Assembly (NCBI GenBank): GCA_029243165.1
Contig: JAQWSN010000002.1
Location: 18,592 to 82,591, forward strand
Direction: 5' to 3'
DNA from: Flavobacteriaceae bacterium
Lineage (GTDB): Bacteria > Bacteroidota > Bacteroidia > Flavobacteriales > Flavobacteriaceae
DNA: 64,000 bases
Shown: piece after piece, positions 25,309 to 35,139 of the stretch
Layout: every line of letters begins with the position of its first letter
How positions within the stretch are numbered: position 1 is the stretch's first letter
The notes under the pieces: model-generated
The model's input: only the letters and a program-made list of their open reading frames with translations
Told to the model about the DNA's origin: nothing
Database searches by the model: none
Program-made: the position numbers and the translations under genes

Positions 25309-26787
25309 ATGAAATCTTTTTCTCTTCTCGATTCGTTTTCCCTAACTAAAAAGAATTTTTTTCGTGCACCACAATGGGAATTGAAACTCGCAGTAAGGAT
25401 TTTAATGGGTTTCTTAATTCTTTATTTCTTGACAGCATTTTTGTTTTTAGGAATTGGAGGATTTTATCTTCTGACTAAAGAAAACCCTGAATCGGATCCA
25501 ATTTTATTGATCAACCCCTTACTTGGACTTTATTTTATTGTAGACATTGTTGTTCGCTATTTTTTTCAGTCCATCCCAGTAACGGAAGTCAAACCCTTAT
25601 TAATTTTACCGATATCAAAAAAAGAGATTGTCAATGGGGTTTTATGGCGCTCCTTGATCTCCTTTTTTAATGTAATTCCTGTAGTAACTTTACTTCCTTT
25701 TTGCATTGTTTTTTCTGTAGAAAAAGGGCTAAATGCTTCTGTATGGATTTGGTTTTTGGGTCTAGTGTGTCTATCCCTTAGCTCCAATTATTTTTCCTTT
25801 CTAATCAATAAAAGTAAACGAACGGCATTGGTTTTTCTAGCTTTATTTTTGATAGGATACGGACTTCATAAATTCTCAAATGTATCTGTTCTTGATTTAT
25901 TTGGAAAAGGACTGAATCAACTTTACCTAGAGCTTTACTGGATTTTAATCCCGATAGTGCTTCTTTATTTTTCTATTTCATTAACAAAAACGTATTTAAG
26001 AAAGCAGTTGTTTTTGGATAAAGGTTTGAGTAAGAAAAAAGAGCAAATCGTGGGAGGCAACCTTAATTTTTTTGATCGATGGGAAGGAATGGGCTTTTTT
26101 CTAAAAAATGATATTCGCCTAATTATTAGAAACATAAGAGCTCGGCAAGTTGTTTTAACAGGTGTTTTTTTCCTTTTTTATGGGTTGTTTTTCTTTACAC
26201 AAGAACTGTATTTAGACAAGCCGTTTGTTCTTGTTTTTGCAGGAATATTTATCACGGGAGGATTCATGATCACATTTGGGCAGTATGTTCCCGCTTGGGA
26301 CAGTGAGTATTACAGCTTTTTAATGTGTCAAAACTTACCCTACAGGAAGTACCTCAAATCCAAGCTGTACCTAATGATGTTTTCTGTTGTGGTTTGTTCG
26401 ATACTTTCTTTACCCTATTTATTTTTTGGCTTTAATGTGATGCAGGTCATATGGGCAGCAGGGATTTTCAATTTTGGCTTTGGATCCATGATCACCTTAT
26501 TTTCAGGAGTATACAATACCACCCCCATGAAATTGAACATCAAAGCGAAAGCTTTTGAAAACACTCAGAATTTTAGTCTTATTCAGATGGTATTTATTCT
26601 TCCAAAATTAGTATTGCCCGTACTGGTTTTTTATCTTCCATTTGCTTTTTTTGGATTTAATGCCGGATTGGTAGGGCTTGTAATAACGGGTTTATTGGGT
26701 CTTTTATTTCAAAAAAAATTGCTTTCCCTAATTGAGAATACGTATCAGAAAAAAAAATATAAAACTTTAAGTTCATTTAATAAATGA
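25309..26787 (+). CDS. DUF5687 family ABC transporter membrane subunit
   Basis: A 492-residue polytopic inner-membrane protein with about 12 hydrophobic helices in two blocks separated by cytoplasmic Lys/Glu-rich loops (residues about 225-270). It resembles DUF5687, the permease partner of a single ABC ATPase in Bacteroidota. The neighbouring gene is exactly such an ATPase, beginning four bases inside this one, which makes the pair a two-gene exporter. The substrate is unknown. No TAnnTTTG box was found upstream. Confidence 0.82.
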   Translation: MKSFSLLDSFSLTKKNFFRAPQWELKLAVRILMGFLILYFLTAFLFLGIGGFYLLTKENPESDPILLINPLLGLYFIVDIVVRYFFQSIPVTEVKPLLILPISKKEIVNGVLWRSLISFFNVIPVVTLLPFCIVFSVEKGLNASVWIWFLGLVCLSLSSNYFSFLINKSKRTALVFLALFLIGYGLHKFSNVSVLDLFGKGLNQLYLELYWILIPIVLLYFSISLTKTYLRKQLFLDKGLSKKKEQIVGGNLNFFDRWEGMGFFLKNDIRLIIRNIRARQVVLTGVFFLFYGLFFFTQELYLDKPFVLVFAGIFITGGFMITFGQYVPAWDSEYYSFLMCQNLPYRKYLKSKLYLMMFSVVVCSILSLPYLFFGFNVMQVIWAAGIFNFGFGSMITLFSGVYNTTPMKLNIKAKAFENTQNFSLIQMVFILPKLVLPVLVFYLPFAFFGFNAGLVGLVITGLLGLLFQKKLLSLIENTYQKKKYKTLSSFNK

Positions 26788-27488
26788 GTCACATGATTAG
26801 AGTAGAGAATCTTTCAAAGAAATATGCAGGACAACTTGTTTTAGATGTTCCTGAACTCCAGATCCCAGCGGGACAACGCTTTGGACTTGTTGGAAATAAT
26901 GGTGCCGGTAAAACAACCCTTTTTAGTTTGATACTCGATCTGATAGAAGCAAGTAGTGGCAGTGTATTTAGTAAGGAAATAGACGTACAAAAGAGCGAAG
27001 CTTGGAAACCTTACACCGCTGCTTTTATTGACGAAAGTTATTTGATTGGCTACTTGACAGTGGAGGAATATTATGCTTTTTTAGCAAATTTAAGAGGAGT
27101 TACTAAGGAAGAAATTGAATCTTGGACTCAAGGCTTTGAATCTTTTTTTAATGGGGAAGTTTTAAATCAAAAAAAATATTTGAGAAATTTTTCAAAAGGA
27201 AACCAAAAAAAAGCAGGAATTGTTGGAGCCTTAATTGGAAAACCGGATCTGGTTGTTTTGGATGAACCGTTCTCTAATTTAGACCCAACCACTCAAATAC
27301 GACTAAAAAACCTGATCCGAGAAGAAGCTGAAAAACACGGCACAACGTTTTTGATTTCTAGTCATGACCTAACTCATGTTACAGAAGTTTGTGATCGGAT
27401 TGTTCTTTTGGAAAAAGGGGTTATTGTAAAAGACATTGAAACCACCCCAGAGACACTTAAAGAATTAGAGTCCTATTTTTCAAATTAG
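26784..27488 (+). CDS. ABC transporter ATP-binding protein
   Basis: A 234-residue nucleotide-binding subunit. Walker A GNNGAGKTT is at residues 37-45, the signature is the divergent FSKGNQKKAG (about 136-145), Walker B is LVVLDEP (about 156-162) and the switch His is in ISSHDLTHV. The form is that of the single-domain exporters of the DrrA/CcmA type. It overlaps the DUF5687 permease by four bases (ATGA) and ends 60 bases before sprE. An internal Met at residue 4 is an alternative start. Confidence 0.92.
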   Translation: MSHMIRVENLSKKYAGQLVLDVPELQIPAGQRFGLVGNNGAGKTTLFSLILDLIEASSGSVFSKEIDVQKSEAWKPYTAAFIDESYLIGYLTVEEYYAFLANLRGVTKEEIESWTQGFESFFNGEVLNQKKYLRNFSKGNQKKAGIVGALIGKPDLVVLDEPFSNLDPTTQIRLKNLIREEAEKHGTTFLISSHDLTHVTEVCDRIVLLEKGVIVKDIETTPETLKELESYFSN

Positions 27489-27548
27489 ATGCAACAAACG
27501 CATACTAAACAAGCGGTTTTTTAGTTAATAACCTATCAGTGGTAGCTT

Positions 27549-30032
27549 ATGTTTAAAAAAGACCTCCTTTTTTTACTTCTTTTATTTCTTATGGGAATAA
27601 CCTTTTCTTGTAGCACAACGAAAAAGGGGCTACTTAATGAGAATTATCATGCGCTGACAACAAAGTACAATGTCTTGTTTAACGGAAAAGAAGCATACTC
27701 CATAGGAGAAATGATTTTATCTCAGGCTTTTGAAGAAAACTTTTACGAGCTTTTACCAGTAGAGCCGATTAATTTGAGGGGAGAAAATTTTGATGAAACC
27801 ACCATTGTTCCTGGTTTTAATCGAGCAGAGGAAAAAGCAGTCAAGGCGATTCAAAAACACTCTATTAAAATTAATGATAGGCAATACAACAGCCAGATAG
27901 ACGAGGCCTATTTACTTTTGGGTAAGGCACGTTATTTTGACCGCAGATTTTTTCCTGCCCTAGAGGCTTTCAATTTTCTTTTGGAAAGTGGAGCGAATCC
28001 AAGTGTTTTTATCGAAGGCAAAATTTGGAGAGAAAAAACCAACATCCGACTCAACAATGTTGAACTTGCCATAGAGAATCTGAGCCCTTTAGCCCAATCC
28101 GTAAGTCCTAGAAACAAGTTTTATCCCCTAGTCAATGCCACCTTAGCCCAGGCATTTATTCAAATTCAGGAGTTGGATTCCGCCTCAACTTACATCCAAA
28201 GGGCAGCAACTTACGAGCCCAAGAGAAAGAATAGAGCTCGTTATTTTTTTATTTCTGGACAGCTTTTAGAAGCTTTGAATCTTCAAGATAGCGCCCTTTT
28301 GGCCTACAAAGAAATTGGAGCCCTTAAGCGGAAAGCCCCTAGAAACATTATGATTCAAGCCAAGATTAAAGAAACCCTTTTAGAGCGTTCTTTAGATCCT
28401 GAAGAACAATTAACTCAGATTGAGCGCTTACTTAAAAACTATGAAAACGAACCTTTTAAACACAGTATTAATAGCGCTATTGCCAAGATGTATCTAGACC
28501 AAGGACAAGACAGCCTTGCACTAGTGTATTTTGATGAATCTCTTCAAGCCGCAAATATTGATTCGTACACTCAAATTCAAAACTATCAGGACTTAGCAAC
28601 GTATTATTTTGATAAAGGCCTCTACATCGAAACGGGAGAGTATTTGGATAAATTACTTCCCTTTTTTGAAGAGTCTTCAACTCGATTCAAACAAATAAAC
28701 CGTCAACGAGAAAATTTGTCTGATGTCATTCTTTACGAAGGAACAGTAAAGGAAACAGACAGTCTACTAGAAATTTTGGCGTTGACTAAGGCGGATCAAC
28801 TCAGCTATTTCCAATCCTACATTGAAGAAAAACAGTTACGGTCTAGAAAAGAGATGGAAGCAGCTAGCCAGAAAAAAAGATTTCCAATTTTAGGGCGTTC
28901 AGAAGCGTCATTTTATTTTTACAATCCAAATTTAATTCTACTAGGAAGACAAAATTATTTGGCAAGGTGGGGAGATCGTCCCAATGTTGATAATTGGAGA
29001 AGCGCCCTTGCTTTAGAGAGTATTAGTCGAGAGGAAATAGTATCCTCCGATGCTTTAAAAACAAGTGCAGTTATTGTTCAAGAAACACCTGAAAATTTTG
29101 TAGCAGCGTTACCCCAGACCCTTGAAGAAAAGGATAGTATCACATTATTAAATCACAAAGCCTATTTACAATTGGGCATGATTTACAAAGAAAAATTCAA
29201 TAATTTTCCTTTAGCACAAGACCGCTTGGAGCATATTTTATCATTAGAAACCCAGGATGAAATCAAAGTTCAGGCTCTGTATCATTTATACCGTATGGCA
29301 GTTGATGAAAATTCACCAAACCAATTGAAATTTAAAGAAGCACTTGTTGAAGGTTATCCAGAAACACCTTTTGCTCAGCTTATTTCCGATCCAGAAAATT
29401 TTGATAATTCAAAATTAGTGACCCCAGAGGTGCTTTATGAGAACATACTCAAATTATTTCAGCAACAACGTTTTGTTGAAGCCATAGAATCTATTGAGTC
29501 TCTTATGGTTTTGGCAAGTGGAAGTAATATTGAACCTAAAGCGGCGCTGTTAAAAGCGCATATCACGGGAAGACTTAATGGTGTTGAGGCATGGAAAAAT
29601 GCTTTGGGAGATGTCATTTTAAATTACAGTGCAACTGATGAAGCTGAAAATGCTAAATTACTATTGGCTGAAATAAAGGCAAACAACGACTTAAAAGAAT
29701 CAGGAGTAGTTTATAAAAATTACAAATGGATTTTTCCTTTTTTGGCGGGTGATGAAGAACGAACAAAAGCATTTTTCAAAGAGATTAAGGAAGTTTTACT
29801 CACTTCAAAAAGGCGATGGTCTGTAAGCCTAGACCCTTTTAGTGAAGACTACACATTTGTAGTTGTGCATGGAATTAGAGACCCAGAGGAAGTCAAAAGA
29901 ATTCAAGGAAATGTTGGTATATCTGATTTAATCCTTGAAAATAATGAGAATTTTGTAGCTTTAGCTTCCCAATACAGAACCATTTTAAAGAATAAAAACT
30001 GGAAAACATTTCAAGATGAAAGGAATAGATAG
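27549..30032 (+). CDS. sprE: SprE/PorW-like TPR lipoprotein (gliding motility / type 9 secretion)
   Basis: An 827-residue lipoprotein with lipobox ITFS-Cys21. The conserved start HALTTKYNVLFNGKEAYSIGE is typical of the SprE/PorW family. Degenerate tetratricopeptide repeats fill most of the length (for example IDEAYLLLGKARYFDRRFFPALEAF near residues 116-140 and helical pairs to about 700). SprE of Flavobacterium johnsoniae and PorW of Porphyromonas gingivalis are needed for type 9 secretion. The gene overlaps the downstream bactofilin by 17 bases. The context sprE-bactofilin-atpZ-ATP synthase is familiar from flavobacteria, which supports the call. Confidence 0.85.
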   Translation: MFKKDLLFLLLLFLMGITFSCSTTKKGLLNENYHALTTKYNVLFNGKEAYSIGEMILSQAFEENFYELLPVEPINLRGENFDETTIVPGFNRAEEKAVKAIQKHSIKINDRQYNSQIDEAYLLLGKARYFDRRFFPALEAFNFLLESGANPSVFIEGKIWREKTNIRLNNVELAIENLSPLAQSVSPRNKFYPLVNATLAQAFIQIQELDSASTYIQRAATYEPKRKNRARYFFISGQLLEALNLQDSALLAYKEIGALKRKAPRNIMIQAKIKETLLERSLDPEEQLTQIERLLKNYENEPFKHSINSAIAKMYLDQGQDSLALVYFDESLQAANIDSYTQIQNYQDLATYYFDKGLYIETGEYLDKLLPFFEESSTRFKQINRQRENLSDVILYEGTVKETDSLLEILALTKADQLSYFQSYIEEKQLRSRKEMEAASQKKRFPILGRSEASFYFYNPNLILLGRQNYLARWGDRPNVDNWRSALALESISREEIVSSDALKTSAVIVQETPENFVAALPQTLEEKDSITLLNHKAYLQLGMIYKEKFNNFPLAQDRLEHILSLETQDEIKVQALYHLYRMAVDENSPNQLKFKEALVEGYPETPFAQLISDPENFDNSKLVTPEVLYENILKLFQQQRFVEAIESIESLMVLASGSNIEPKAALLKAHITGRLNGVEAWKNALGDVILNYSATDEAENAKLLLAEIKANNDLKESGVVYKNYKWIFPFLAGDEERTKAFFKEIKEVLLTSKRRWSVSLDPFSEDYTFVVVHGIRDPEEVKRIQGNVGISDLILENNENFVALASQYRTILKNKNWKTFQDERNR

Positions 30033-30399
30033 TAATGGTCAGTACAGTAAAATAGACCAAAACACCTCACTCAAAGGTTCCCTGAAAGCAAAAACTGACA
30101 TCCGAATAGATGGTAAGGTTGAAGGGAATGTTGAGACTTCAGGCAAAGTAATTTTAGGAAAGGAAGCTAAAGTTGTTGGAGAAGTTTCGTGTACGAATGC
30201 AGAAATAGAAGGTCTTTTTAAAGGCAAAATTAACGTATCTGGTATTTTGAGCTTGAAATCAACATGTAATGTAGAGGGCGAGGTAAGAACTCAAAAGCTA
30301 ATCGTTGAGGCTGGTGCAACTTTCAATGCACAGTGCAAAATGCAATCTGCCGAAGAAGGAGTCAAAAAGCTAACGGACACTCATGAAAAAACAGCCTAA
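30016..30399 (+). CDS. Bactofilin family cytoskeletal protein
   Basis: A 127-residue polymer-forming protein (bactofilin). The core is a short right-handed beta-helix made of repeated hexapeptide-like turns: STSLKGSLKAKTDIRIDG-type segments, then GKVEGNVETSGKVILG and EVSCTNAEIEGLFKGKINVSG. Bactofilins form membrane-associated filaments that organise envelope enzymes. It begins inside the sprE gene (17-base overlap) and ends inside atpZ (17-base overlap), so the three genes are translated together. Whether it scaffolds SprE is not known. Confidence 0.88.
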   Translation: MKGIDSNGQYSKIDQNTSLKGSLKAKTDIRIDGKVEGNVETSGKVILGKEAKVVGEVSCTNAEIEGLFKGKINVSGILSLKSTCNVEGEVRTQKLIVEAGATFNAQCKMQSAEEGVKKLTDTHEKTA

Positions 30400-30592
30400 T
30401 AAAGGGCTTATTTTTTCAAGTTTAGCCTTTCAAATCGCCATTATCATGTTCGGGGCTATTAAGCTAGGGTCTTATCTAGACAAGACATTTAATTTATCGA
30501 ATAAAGCTGCAACTCTAGCCGTTTCTGCCTTTGGTTTAGTAGCAGTTGTTTGGCTCGTCTATCAGCAAAGCAAAAAATTCTGGGACAGTTGA
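30383..30592 (+). CDS. AtpZ/AtpI family protein
   Basis: A 69-residue membrane protein with two helices (GLIFSSLAFQIAIIMFGAIKLGSYLD and AATLAVSAFGLVAVVWLVYQQ, about residues 8-30 and 43-62), the normal shape of AtpZ/AtpI, thought to help assemble the ATP synthase c-ring or transport Mg2+. It overlaps the bactofilin gene by 17 bases and shares one base of its stop with the next start. The ATP synthase cluster that follows supports the call. Confidence 0.85.
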   Translation: MKKQPNKGLIFSSLAFQIAIIMFGAIKLGSYLDKTFNLSNKAATLAVSAFGLVAVVWLVYQQSKKFWDS

Positions 30593-30951
30593 TGAAAAAT
30601 CTATTCTTTTTTTTAGGACTACTCTTTGCCTTAATGGGCTTGGGTCTATTCCTTCACCTGCAAGTAAATCCAGTTGCCAAAATCTTTATTATCCAAAGCT
30701 ATTGCATTAACACTTCATTAGCTTTAGCAGCATTGTTGTTGTTAGGATGGGGAATCAATAAAAAGAAATCCAATTTAGCGGTATTATACCTTGTCACAGT
30801 TGCATTAAAATTCTGCGCCTATTTTCTTTTTTTTTACCCAAAGTTTCACTGGGATGGGGAACTAAATCGTCAAGAGTTTTTTATCTTCTTTGCTCCCTAT
30901 TCACTGGGGTTGCTAATGGAAATCATTTTTTTAGCAAGACGTTACAAGTAA
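30592..30951 (+). CDS. Small four-helix membrane protein (DUF6168-like)
   Basis: A 119-residue hydrophobic protein with four likely membrane helices (about 3-20, 31-50, 58-78 and 98-115). The start is ATG 30592, in the TGATGA junction with atpZ; a longer frame upstream overlaps atpZ and is not used. It is in the position of a conserved but uncharacterised flavobacterial protein between AtpZ and AtpB that I think is DUF6168. Function is unknown; an assembly or regulatory role for the synthase is only suggested by position. Confidence 0.7.
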   Translation: MKNLFFFLGLLFALMGLGLFLHLQVNPVAKIFIIQSYCINTSLALAALLLLGWGINKKKSNLAVLYLVTVALKFCAYFLFFYPKFHWDGELNRQEFFIFFAPYSLGLLMEIIFLARRYK

Positions 30952-31067
30952 AAGAAATTTTAAATCTGGAGAGTCTTTAGTAGGGCGTTTTCTAGACTTA
31001 GAAGCACCTCCTTTTTAAAAGAATTTCAAAAAACTATTTAATTGTTTCTTTATTTCTTTGAAAGCCT

Positions 31068-31075
31068 TACATTTG
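31068..31075 (+). promoter_or_regulatory. Promoter of the ATP synthase operon (TTG...TACATTTG)
   Basis: Exact -7 box TACATTTG, with a TTG at 31042-31044 separated by 23 bases, within the Bacteroidota spacing. It lies 35 bases upstream of the atpB start in the 158-base gap before that gene, so the atp structural genes can be transcribed separately from sprE-bactofilin-atpZ. Confidence 0.6.
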
Positions 31076-31109
31076 CAGCGCTGAAAAACACTATTTAGAA
31101 ACACGTTTT

Positions 31110-32210
31110 ATGCCATCAGTGCTTAACAAAATTTACTTCTTTTCTGTCCTCCTGACTGCATTATTCTCAGCACCCAATTTTCTGTATGCTAAAGAAGACA
31201 ATCCCTCCAAAGATTTAAAAACGGAGATCAAAGAATACATTACTCATCACCTTGAGGACGCGTACGACTTTAGCTTATTTTCTTACACTAACAGTGAAGG
31301 AGAGCACATTTATGTCGGGATCCCATTACCTGTAATTTTATGGGATGAAGGGCTTCAGGTTTTTTCATCTTCCAAACTTCATCATGGAGAAGAGGTTGCT
31401 CAGGTAGGTTCAAATTACTACAAACTTGAACATGGAAAAATATACAAAACGAATGCTCAGGGAACGATTAACTACGATGAAACACATCACGCAACAAATG
31501 TTGCTCCACTAGATTTATCAATTACCAAAGGGGTCGTTAGTATGTTATTTATTGCCTCATTAATGTTTTGGTTGTTTCATTCGCTTGCTAAATCATACGC
31601 AGAGAATAAAGGTGTCCCCTCAGGAATAGGTCGCTTTTTTGAGCCAATCGTACTTTACATACGCGACGATATTGCAAGACCGAACATTGGAGAGAAAAAG
31701 TACATGAAGTACATGAATTTTTTACTTACGGTATTTTTCTTTGTTTGGTTTTTGAATCTTTTAGGACTTACGCCTCTTGGAGTAAACGTAACGGGAAATA
31801 TTGCGATTACTTTTGGACTGGCTCTTTTGACCTTTTTGATTACAAATTTTACAGGAACAAAAGACTACTGGTTACACCTTTTCGATCCTTTAGGAAGTTC
31901 CATGAAATGGTATGCAAAAATTCCACTTTACGTCATTTTGATCCCGATTGAAGTGTTGGGGATCTTCATCAAGCCCTTTTCATTGCTCATACGGCTGTAC
32001 GCAAACATGCAAGCAGGACATATCGTTTTGATGAGTTTGATCGGGTTAATGTTTATTTTTAAAAGTTGGTTGGGAAGCCCATTGTCCTTTGGATTGGCCT
32101 TCGCAATTTCATTGATAGAATTGTTAGTGGCTTTGTTACAAGCCTACATATTTACGATGCTTTCTGCTCTCTATTTTGGTTTTGCCGCAGAGGAACATGA
32201 GCATCATTAA
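31110..32210 (+). CDS. atpB: F0F1 ATP synthase subunit A
   Basis: Membrane subunit that forms the proton half-channels next to the c-ring. The 366-residue protein has a long N-terminal extension that begins with a signal-like hydrophobic segment (about 5-25) and a His/Asp/Glu-rich soluble part, a feature of Bacteroidota subunit A. The channel helices follow (from about residue 145), with LLIRLYANMQAGHIVL (about 297-312) containing the essential Arg. It ends in a His/Glu-rich tail. It is the first gene of the promoter-led atp operon. Confidence 0.95.
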   Translation: MPSVLNKIYFFSVLLTALFSAPNFLYAKEDNPSKDLKTEIKEYITHHLEDAYDFSLFSYTNSEGEHIYVGIPLPVILWDEGLQVFSSSKLHHGEEVAQVGSNYYKLEHGKIYKTNAQGTINYDETHHATNVAPLDLSITKGVVSMLFIASLMFWLFHSLAKSYAENKGVPSGIGRFFEPIVLYIRDDIARPNIGEKKYMKYMNFLLTVFFFVWFLNLLGLTPLGVNVTGNIAITFGLALLTFLITNFTGTKDYWLHLFDPLGSSMKWYAKIPLYVILIPIEVLGIFIKPFSLLIRLYANMQAGHIVLMSLIGLMFIFKSWLGSPLSFGLAFAISLIELLVALLQAYIFTMLSALYFGFAAEEHEHH

Positions 32211-32262
32211 AAGAACACACAATTATGTGTACAAAGAGAATGTTTAATTTAAATTTATAACT

Positions 32263-32454
32263 ATGGAAATTCCAGTAATGGTAGGTGCCGGTTTAGTAGT
32301 AATCGGAGTAGGTATGGGAATCGGTAGAATCGGTGGTTCTGCAATGGAGGCAATTGGTCGCCAACCTGATGCTTACGGTAAAATTCAAACAGCAATGTTA
32401 ATTGCTGCAGCTCTTGTAGAGGGAATTGGATTTGCTGCTTTATTTGCAGTGTAA
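32263..32454 (+). CDS. atpE: F0F1 ATP synthase subunit C
   Basis: The ring-forming proteolipid, 63 residues, two hydrophobic helices joined by the polar loop RQP (residues 33-35). The ion-binding carboxylate is Glu53 in the ALVEGIGF segment of helix 2. No sodium-type ligand pattern is evident, so proton coupling is likely. A GC-rich hairpin follows its stop codon. The protein is shorter than the 70-80 residues common in other phyla. Confidence 0.95.
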   Translation: MEIPVMVGAGLVVIGVGMGIGRIGGSAMEAIGRQPDAYGKIQTAMLIAAALVEGIGFAALFAV

Positions 32455-32461
32455 ACAAATC

Positions 32462-32480
32462 ACTGCCGCTTTGAGGCAGT
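32462..32480 (+). other. Hairpin between atpE and atpF
   Basis: ACTGCC-GCTTTGA-GGCAGT: a perfect six-base stem with a seven-base loop, located seven bases after the atpE stop codon and before atpF. It is not followed by a T run, so it is more likely an mRNA-stabilising or processing structure than a terminator. Confidence 0.55.
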
Positions 32481-32500
32481 TTAACGCAAAGTTTTAAACG

Positions 32501-33001
32501 ATGGAGAAATTAATTAGTGAATTTTCTGTAGGTCTGTTTTTTTGGCAAACAATGATTTTCGTAGGGCTGTTGTTTCTTTTAAGAAAATATGCCTGGGGAC
32601 CCATTTTAGGAGCGGTCAACGAAAGAGAAACTTCAATCAAAGACGCTTTGGCTTCAGCAGAGGCTGCCCGTGCTGAGATGGAGACTCTACAATCGGATAA
32701 CCAGCGAATCTTAAAGGAAGCTCGTGCAGAAAAAGAAGCCTTACTCAAGGAGGCACGAAATACTCGTGCTGATTTGATCAATACGGCAAAAGAAGAAGCA
32801 CAAGAGGAAGCCCAAAAAATTCTTGCTCAGGCCCAAGAAGCCATCCAAAACGAGAAGCGTGCTGCGATTAGCGAGCTGAAAGAACAAGTTGGTTCCATTG
32901 CGATGGATATTGCTGAAAAAGTGCTTCAAAAGGAGTTAGAAAGTAAAGACAAACAAGTAGAATTGATCGATCAATTGTTGAAAGACTCTAATCTAAAATA
33001 A
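32501..33001 (+). CDS. atpF: F0F1 ATP synthase subunit B
   Basis: Peripheral-stalk subunit, 166 residues: one N-terminal membrane helix (FFWQTMIFVGLLFLLRKYAW, about 13-32), then a long charged coiled coil (about 45-165, rich in Ala, Glu and Lys). The stop codon TAA shares its last base with the atpH ATG at 33001, so the two are coupled. Length and layout are standard. Confidence 0.95.
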   Translation: MEKLISEFSVGLFFWQTMIFVGLLFLLRKYAWGPILGAVNERETSIKDALASAEAARAEMETLQSDNQRILKEARAEKEALLKEARNTRADLINTAKEEAQEEAQKILAQAQEAIQNEKRAAISELKEQVGSIAMDIAEKVLQKELESKDKQVELIDQLLKDSNLK

Positions 33002-33546
33002 TGAAAGGAACACGCGCTTCACTTCGTTACGCTAAGGCAGCTTTAGCATTTGCTGAAGAGGCAAAATCGTCCCATTTGGTTGCTAATGATATGCAGTCAC
33101 TAATGGAGATGATAAAAGCGAACAGTGAATTGAGTTCTGTTCTCGAAAATCCAATGTTAGCAGCGGAAAAGAAAGAAGTAGTACTGAATGAAATCATGCC
33201 CAAGGCAAGTGAGCAGACCAAGCAGGTTTTTTCATTATTGGCTACCAACAACCGTATGGAAATTTTAGGTCCTACTTGCGAACATTACTTGAAGCTGTAC
33301 GCTTTTCAAAACGGAGAAGTAAAAGCCACGGTTACAACCGCAATTCCACTAACTGCAGACTTAGAAAATCAAGTTTTGCACGAAGCGAAAAAACTTTCGG
33401 ACAAGAAAGCAATTCTGGAGAATAAGATTGATCCTTCAATTATTGGAGGGTTTATTCTCAAAATAGGTGACATGCAGTATGATGCGAGTGTATCAAATCA
33501 GCTGAAAGCAATTAAAACATCATTAACAAAAACGAATTCGATCTAA
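33001..33546 (+). CDS. atpH: F0F1 ATP synthase subunit delta
   Basis: Soluble stalk subunit (OSCP type), 181 residues. ASLRYAKAALAFAEE is the usual N-terminal helix and the C-terminal SIIGGFILKIGDMQYDASVSNQL block is the family signature (about 145-168). It starts on the last base of the atpF stop codon and ends 12 bases before atpA. Confidence 0.95.
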   Translation: MKGTRASLRYAKAALAFAEEAKSSHLVANDMQSLMEMIKANSELSSVLENPMLAAEKKEVVLNEIMPKASEQTKQVFSLLATNNRMEILGPTCEHYLKLYAFQNGEVKATVTTAIPLTADLENQVLHEAKKLSDKKAILENKIDPSIIGGFILKIGDMQYDASVSNQLKAIKTSLTKTNSI

Positions 33547-33558
33547 ATTACATTGATC

Positions 33559-35136
33559 ATGGCAGACGTAAATCCCGCTGAAGTTTCAGCAATATTAAAA
33601 AAGCAATTAGCCGGCTACACTTCCGGAACCTCATTGGATGAGGTGGGCACTGTGTTAGAAGTAGGTGACGGTATTGCACGTGTATTTGGTCTTTCAAATG
33701 CACAATATGGAGAATTGGTTTCTTTTGACAATAACCTCGAAGGGATGGTTCTTAATTTAGAAGAAGACCACGTAGGGGTAGTACTTCTTGGAGCTTCCAA
33801 AGGAGTCAAAGAAGGAGACACTGTTAAACGTACTCAAAGGATTGCTTCAATTAATGTTGGAGAAGGTGTTGTGGGTCGTGTAGTGAATACTTTAGGCCAC
33901 CCGATAGATGGCAAAGGGGGAATTGAAGGAGAAGTTTTTGAAATGCCATTAGAGCGAAAAGCTCCAGGTGTAATTTTCCGTCAACCTGTAAATGAACCTC
34001 TACAGACTGGAATCAAATCGATTGATGCGATGATTCCTGTGGGGCGTGGTCAAAGAGAATTGGTTATTGGTGACCGTCAAACGGGAAAAACTACGGTTTG
34101 TATCGATACCATTTTGAATCAAAAAGAATTTTACGATGCCGGAGAACCCGTTTACTGTGTTTATGTTGCCATAGGACAAAAAGCATCTACCGTTGCAGGA
34201 ATCGCAAAAACACTGGAAGATAAAGGGGCAATGGCCTACACAACCATAGTTGCTGCAAACGCCTCAGATCCAGCTCCTATGCAAGTGTATGCTCCTTTTG
34301 CTGGGGCTGCTATCGGAGAATACTTTAGAGATACAGGACGACCCGCATTAATTATTTATGACGATTTGTCTAAGCAAGCTGTCGCTTATCGTGAGGTTTC
34401 ACTATTGTTAAGAAGACCTCCAGGACGAGAAGCGTATCCAGGAGATGTTTTTTACTTGCATTCCCGTTTGTTAGAGCGTGCAGCTAAAGTAATTAACGAC
34501 GACAACATCGCTAAAGAGATGAACGATCTTCCAACCTCCCTAAAAGATAAGGTTAAAGGAGGAGGATCACTTACGGCTTTGCCGATTATTGAAACCCAAG
34601 CCGGAGACGTTTCAGCTTACATTCCTACCAATGTGATTTCAATTACTGATGGACAGATTTTCTTAGAGTCAGATTTATTTAACTCAGGTGTACGTCCAGC
34701 AATTAACGTTGGGATATCAGTATCTCGTGTAGGAGGTTCTGCTCAGATTAAATCCATGAAAAAAGTAGCAGGAACACTGAAATTAGACCAGGCTCAGTTT
34801 CGTGAATTAGAAGCGTTTGCTAAATTTGGATCGGATCTAGATGCTGCGACTTTAAATGTGATCGAAAAAGGAAAGCGTAATGTGGAAATTTTAAAACAAG
34901 CGCAAAACGATCCCTTCACAGTGGAAGATCAAGTGGCAATTATTTATGCGGGGTCTAAAAACTTACTTAGATCCGTACCTGTAGAAAGTGTTAAAGCATT
35001 TGAGCAATCTTTTTTAGAAACCCTTCGCAAAAAGCACAGTGAAACGCTGGCAGAATTAAAAGCAGGAAAACTTACTGATCAGGTTCTGGATGTATTAAAT
35101 GCAGTAGCCAAAGAAACCGCTAAACAATTCGCATAA
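33559..35136 (+). CDS. atpA: F0F1 ATP synthase subunit alpha
   Basis: Non-catalytic nucleotide-binding subunit of F1, 525 residues. The Walker A loop GDRQTGKTT is near residues 172-180, and the alpha/beta signature [17 protein letters not shown] is near 379-395. The start at ATG 33559 gives [13 protein letters not shown], the typical flavobacterial N terminus; two codons upstream are in frame but fall in the intergenic gap. It is followed three bases later by atpG. Confidence 0.97.
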   Translation: MADVNPAEVSAILKKQLAGYTSGTSLDEVGTVLEVGDGIARVFGLSNAQYGELVSFDNNLEGMVLNLEEDHVGVVLLGASKGVKEGDTVKRTQRIASINVGEGVVGRVVNTLGHPIDGKGGIEGEVFEMPLERKAPGVIFRQPVNEPLQTGIKSIDAMIPVGRGQRELVIGDRQTGKTTVCIDTILNQKEFYDAGEPVYCVYVAIGQKASTVAGIAKTLEDKGAMAYTTIVAANASDPAPMQVYAPFAGAAIGEYFRDTGRPALIIYDDLSKQAVAYREVSLLLRRPPGREAYPGDVFYLHSRLLERAAKVINDDNIAKEMNDLPTSLKDKVKGGGSLTALPIIETQAGDVSAYIPTNVISITDGQIFLESDLFNSGVRPAINVGISVSRVGGSAQIKSMKKVAGTLKLDQAQFRELEAFAKFGSDLDAATLNVIEKGKRNVEILKQAQNDPFTVEDQVAIIYAGSKNLLRSVPVESVKAFEQSFLETLRKKHSETLAELKAGKLTDQVLDVLNAVAKETAKQFA

Positions 35137-35139
35137 AAC

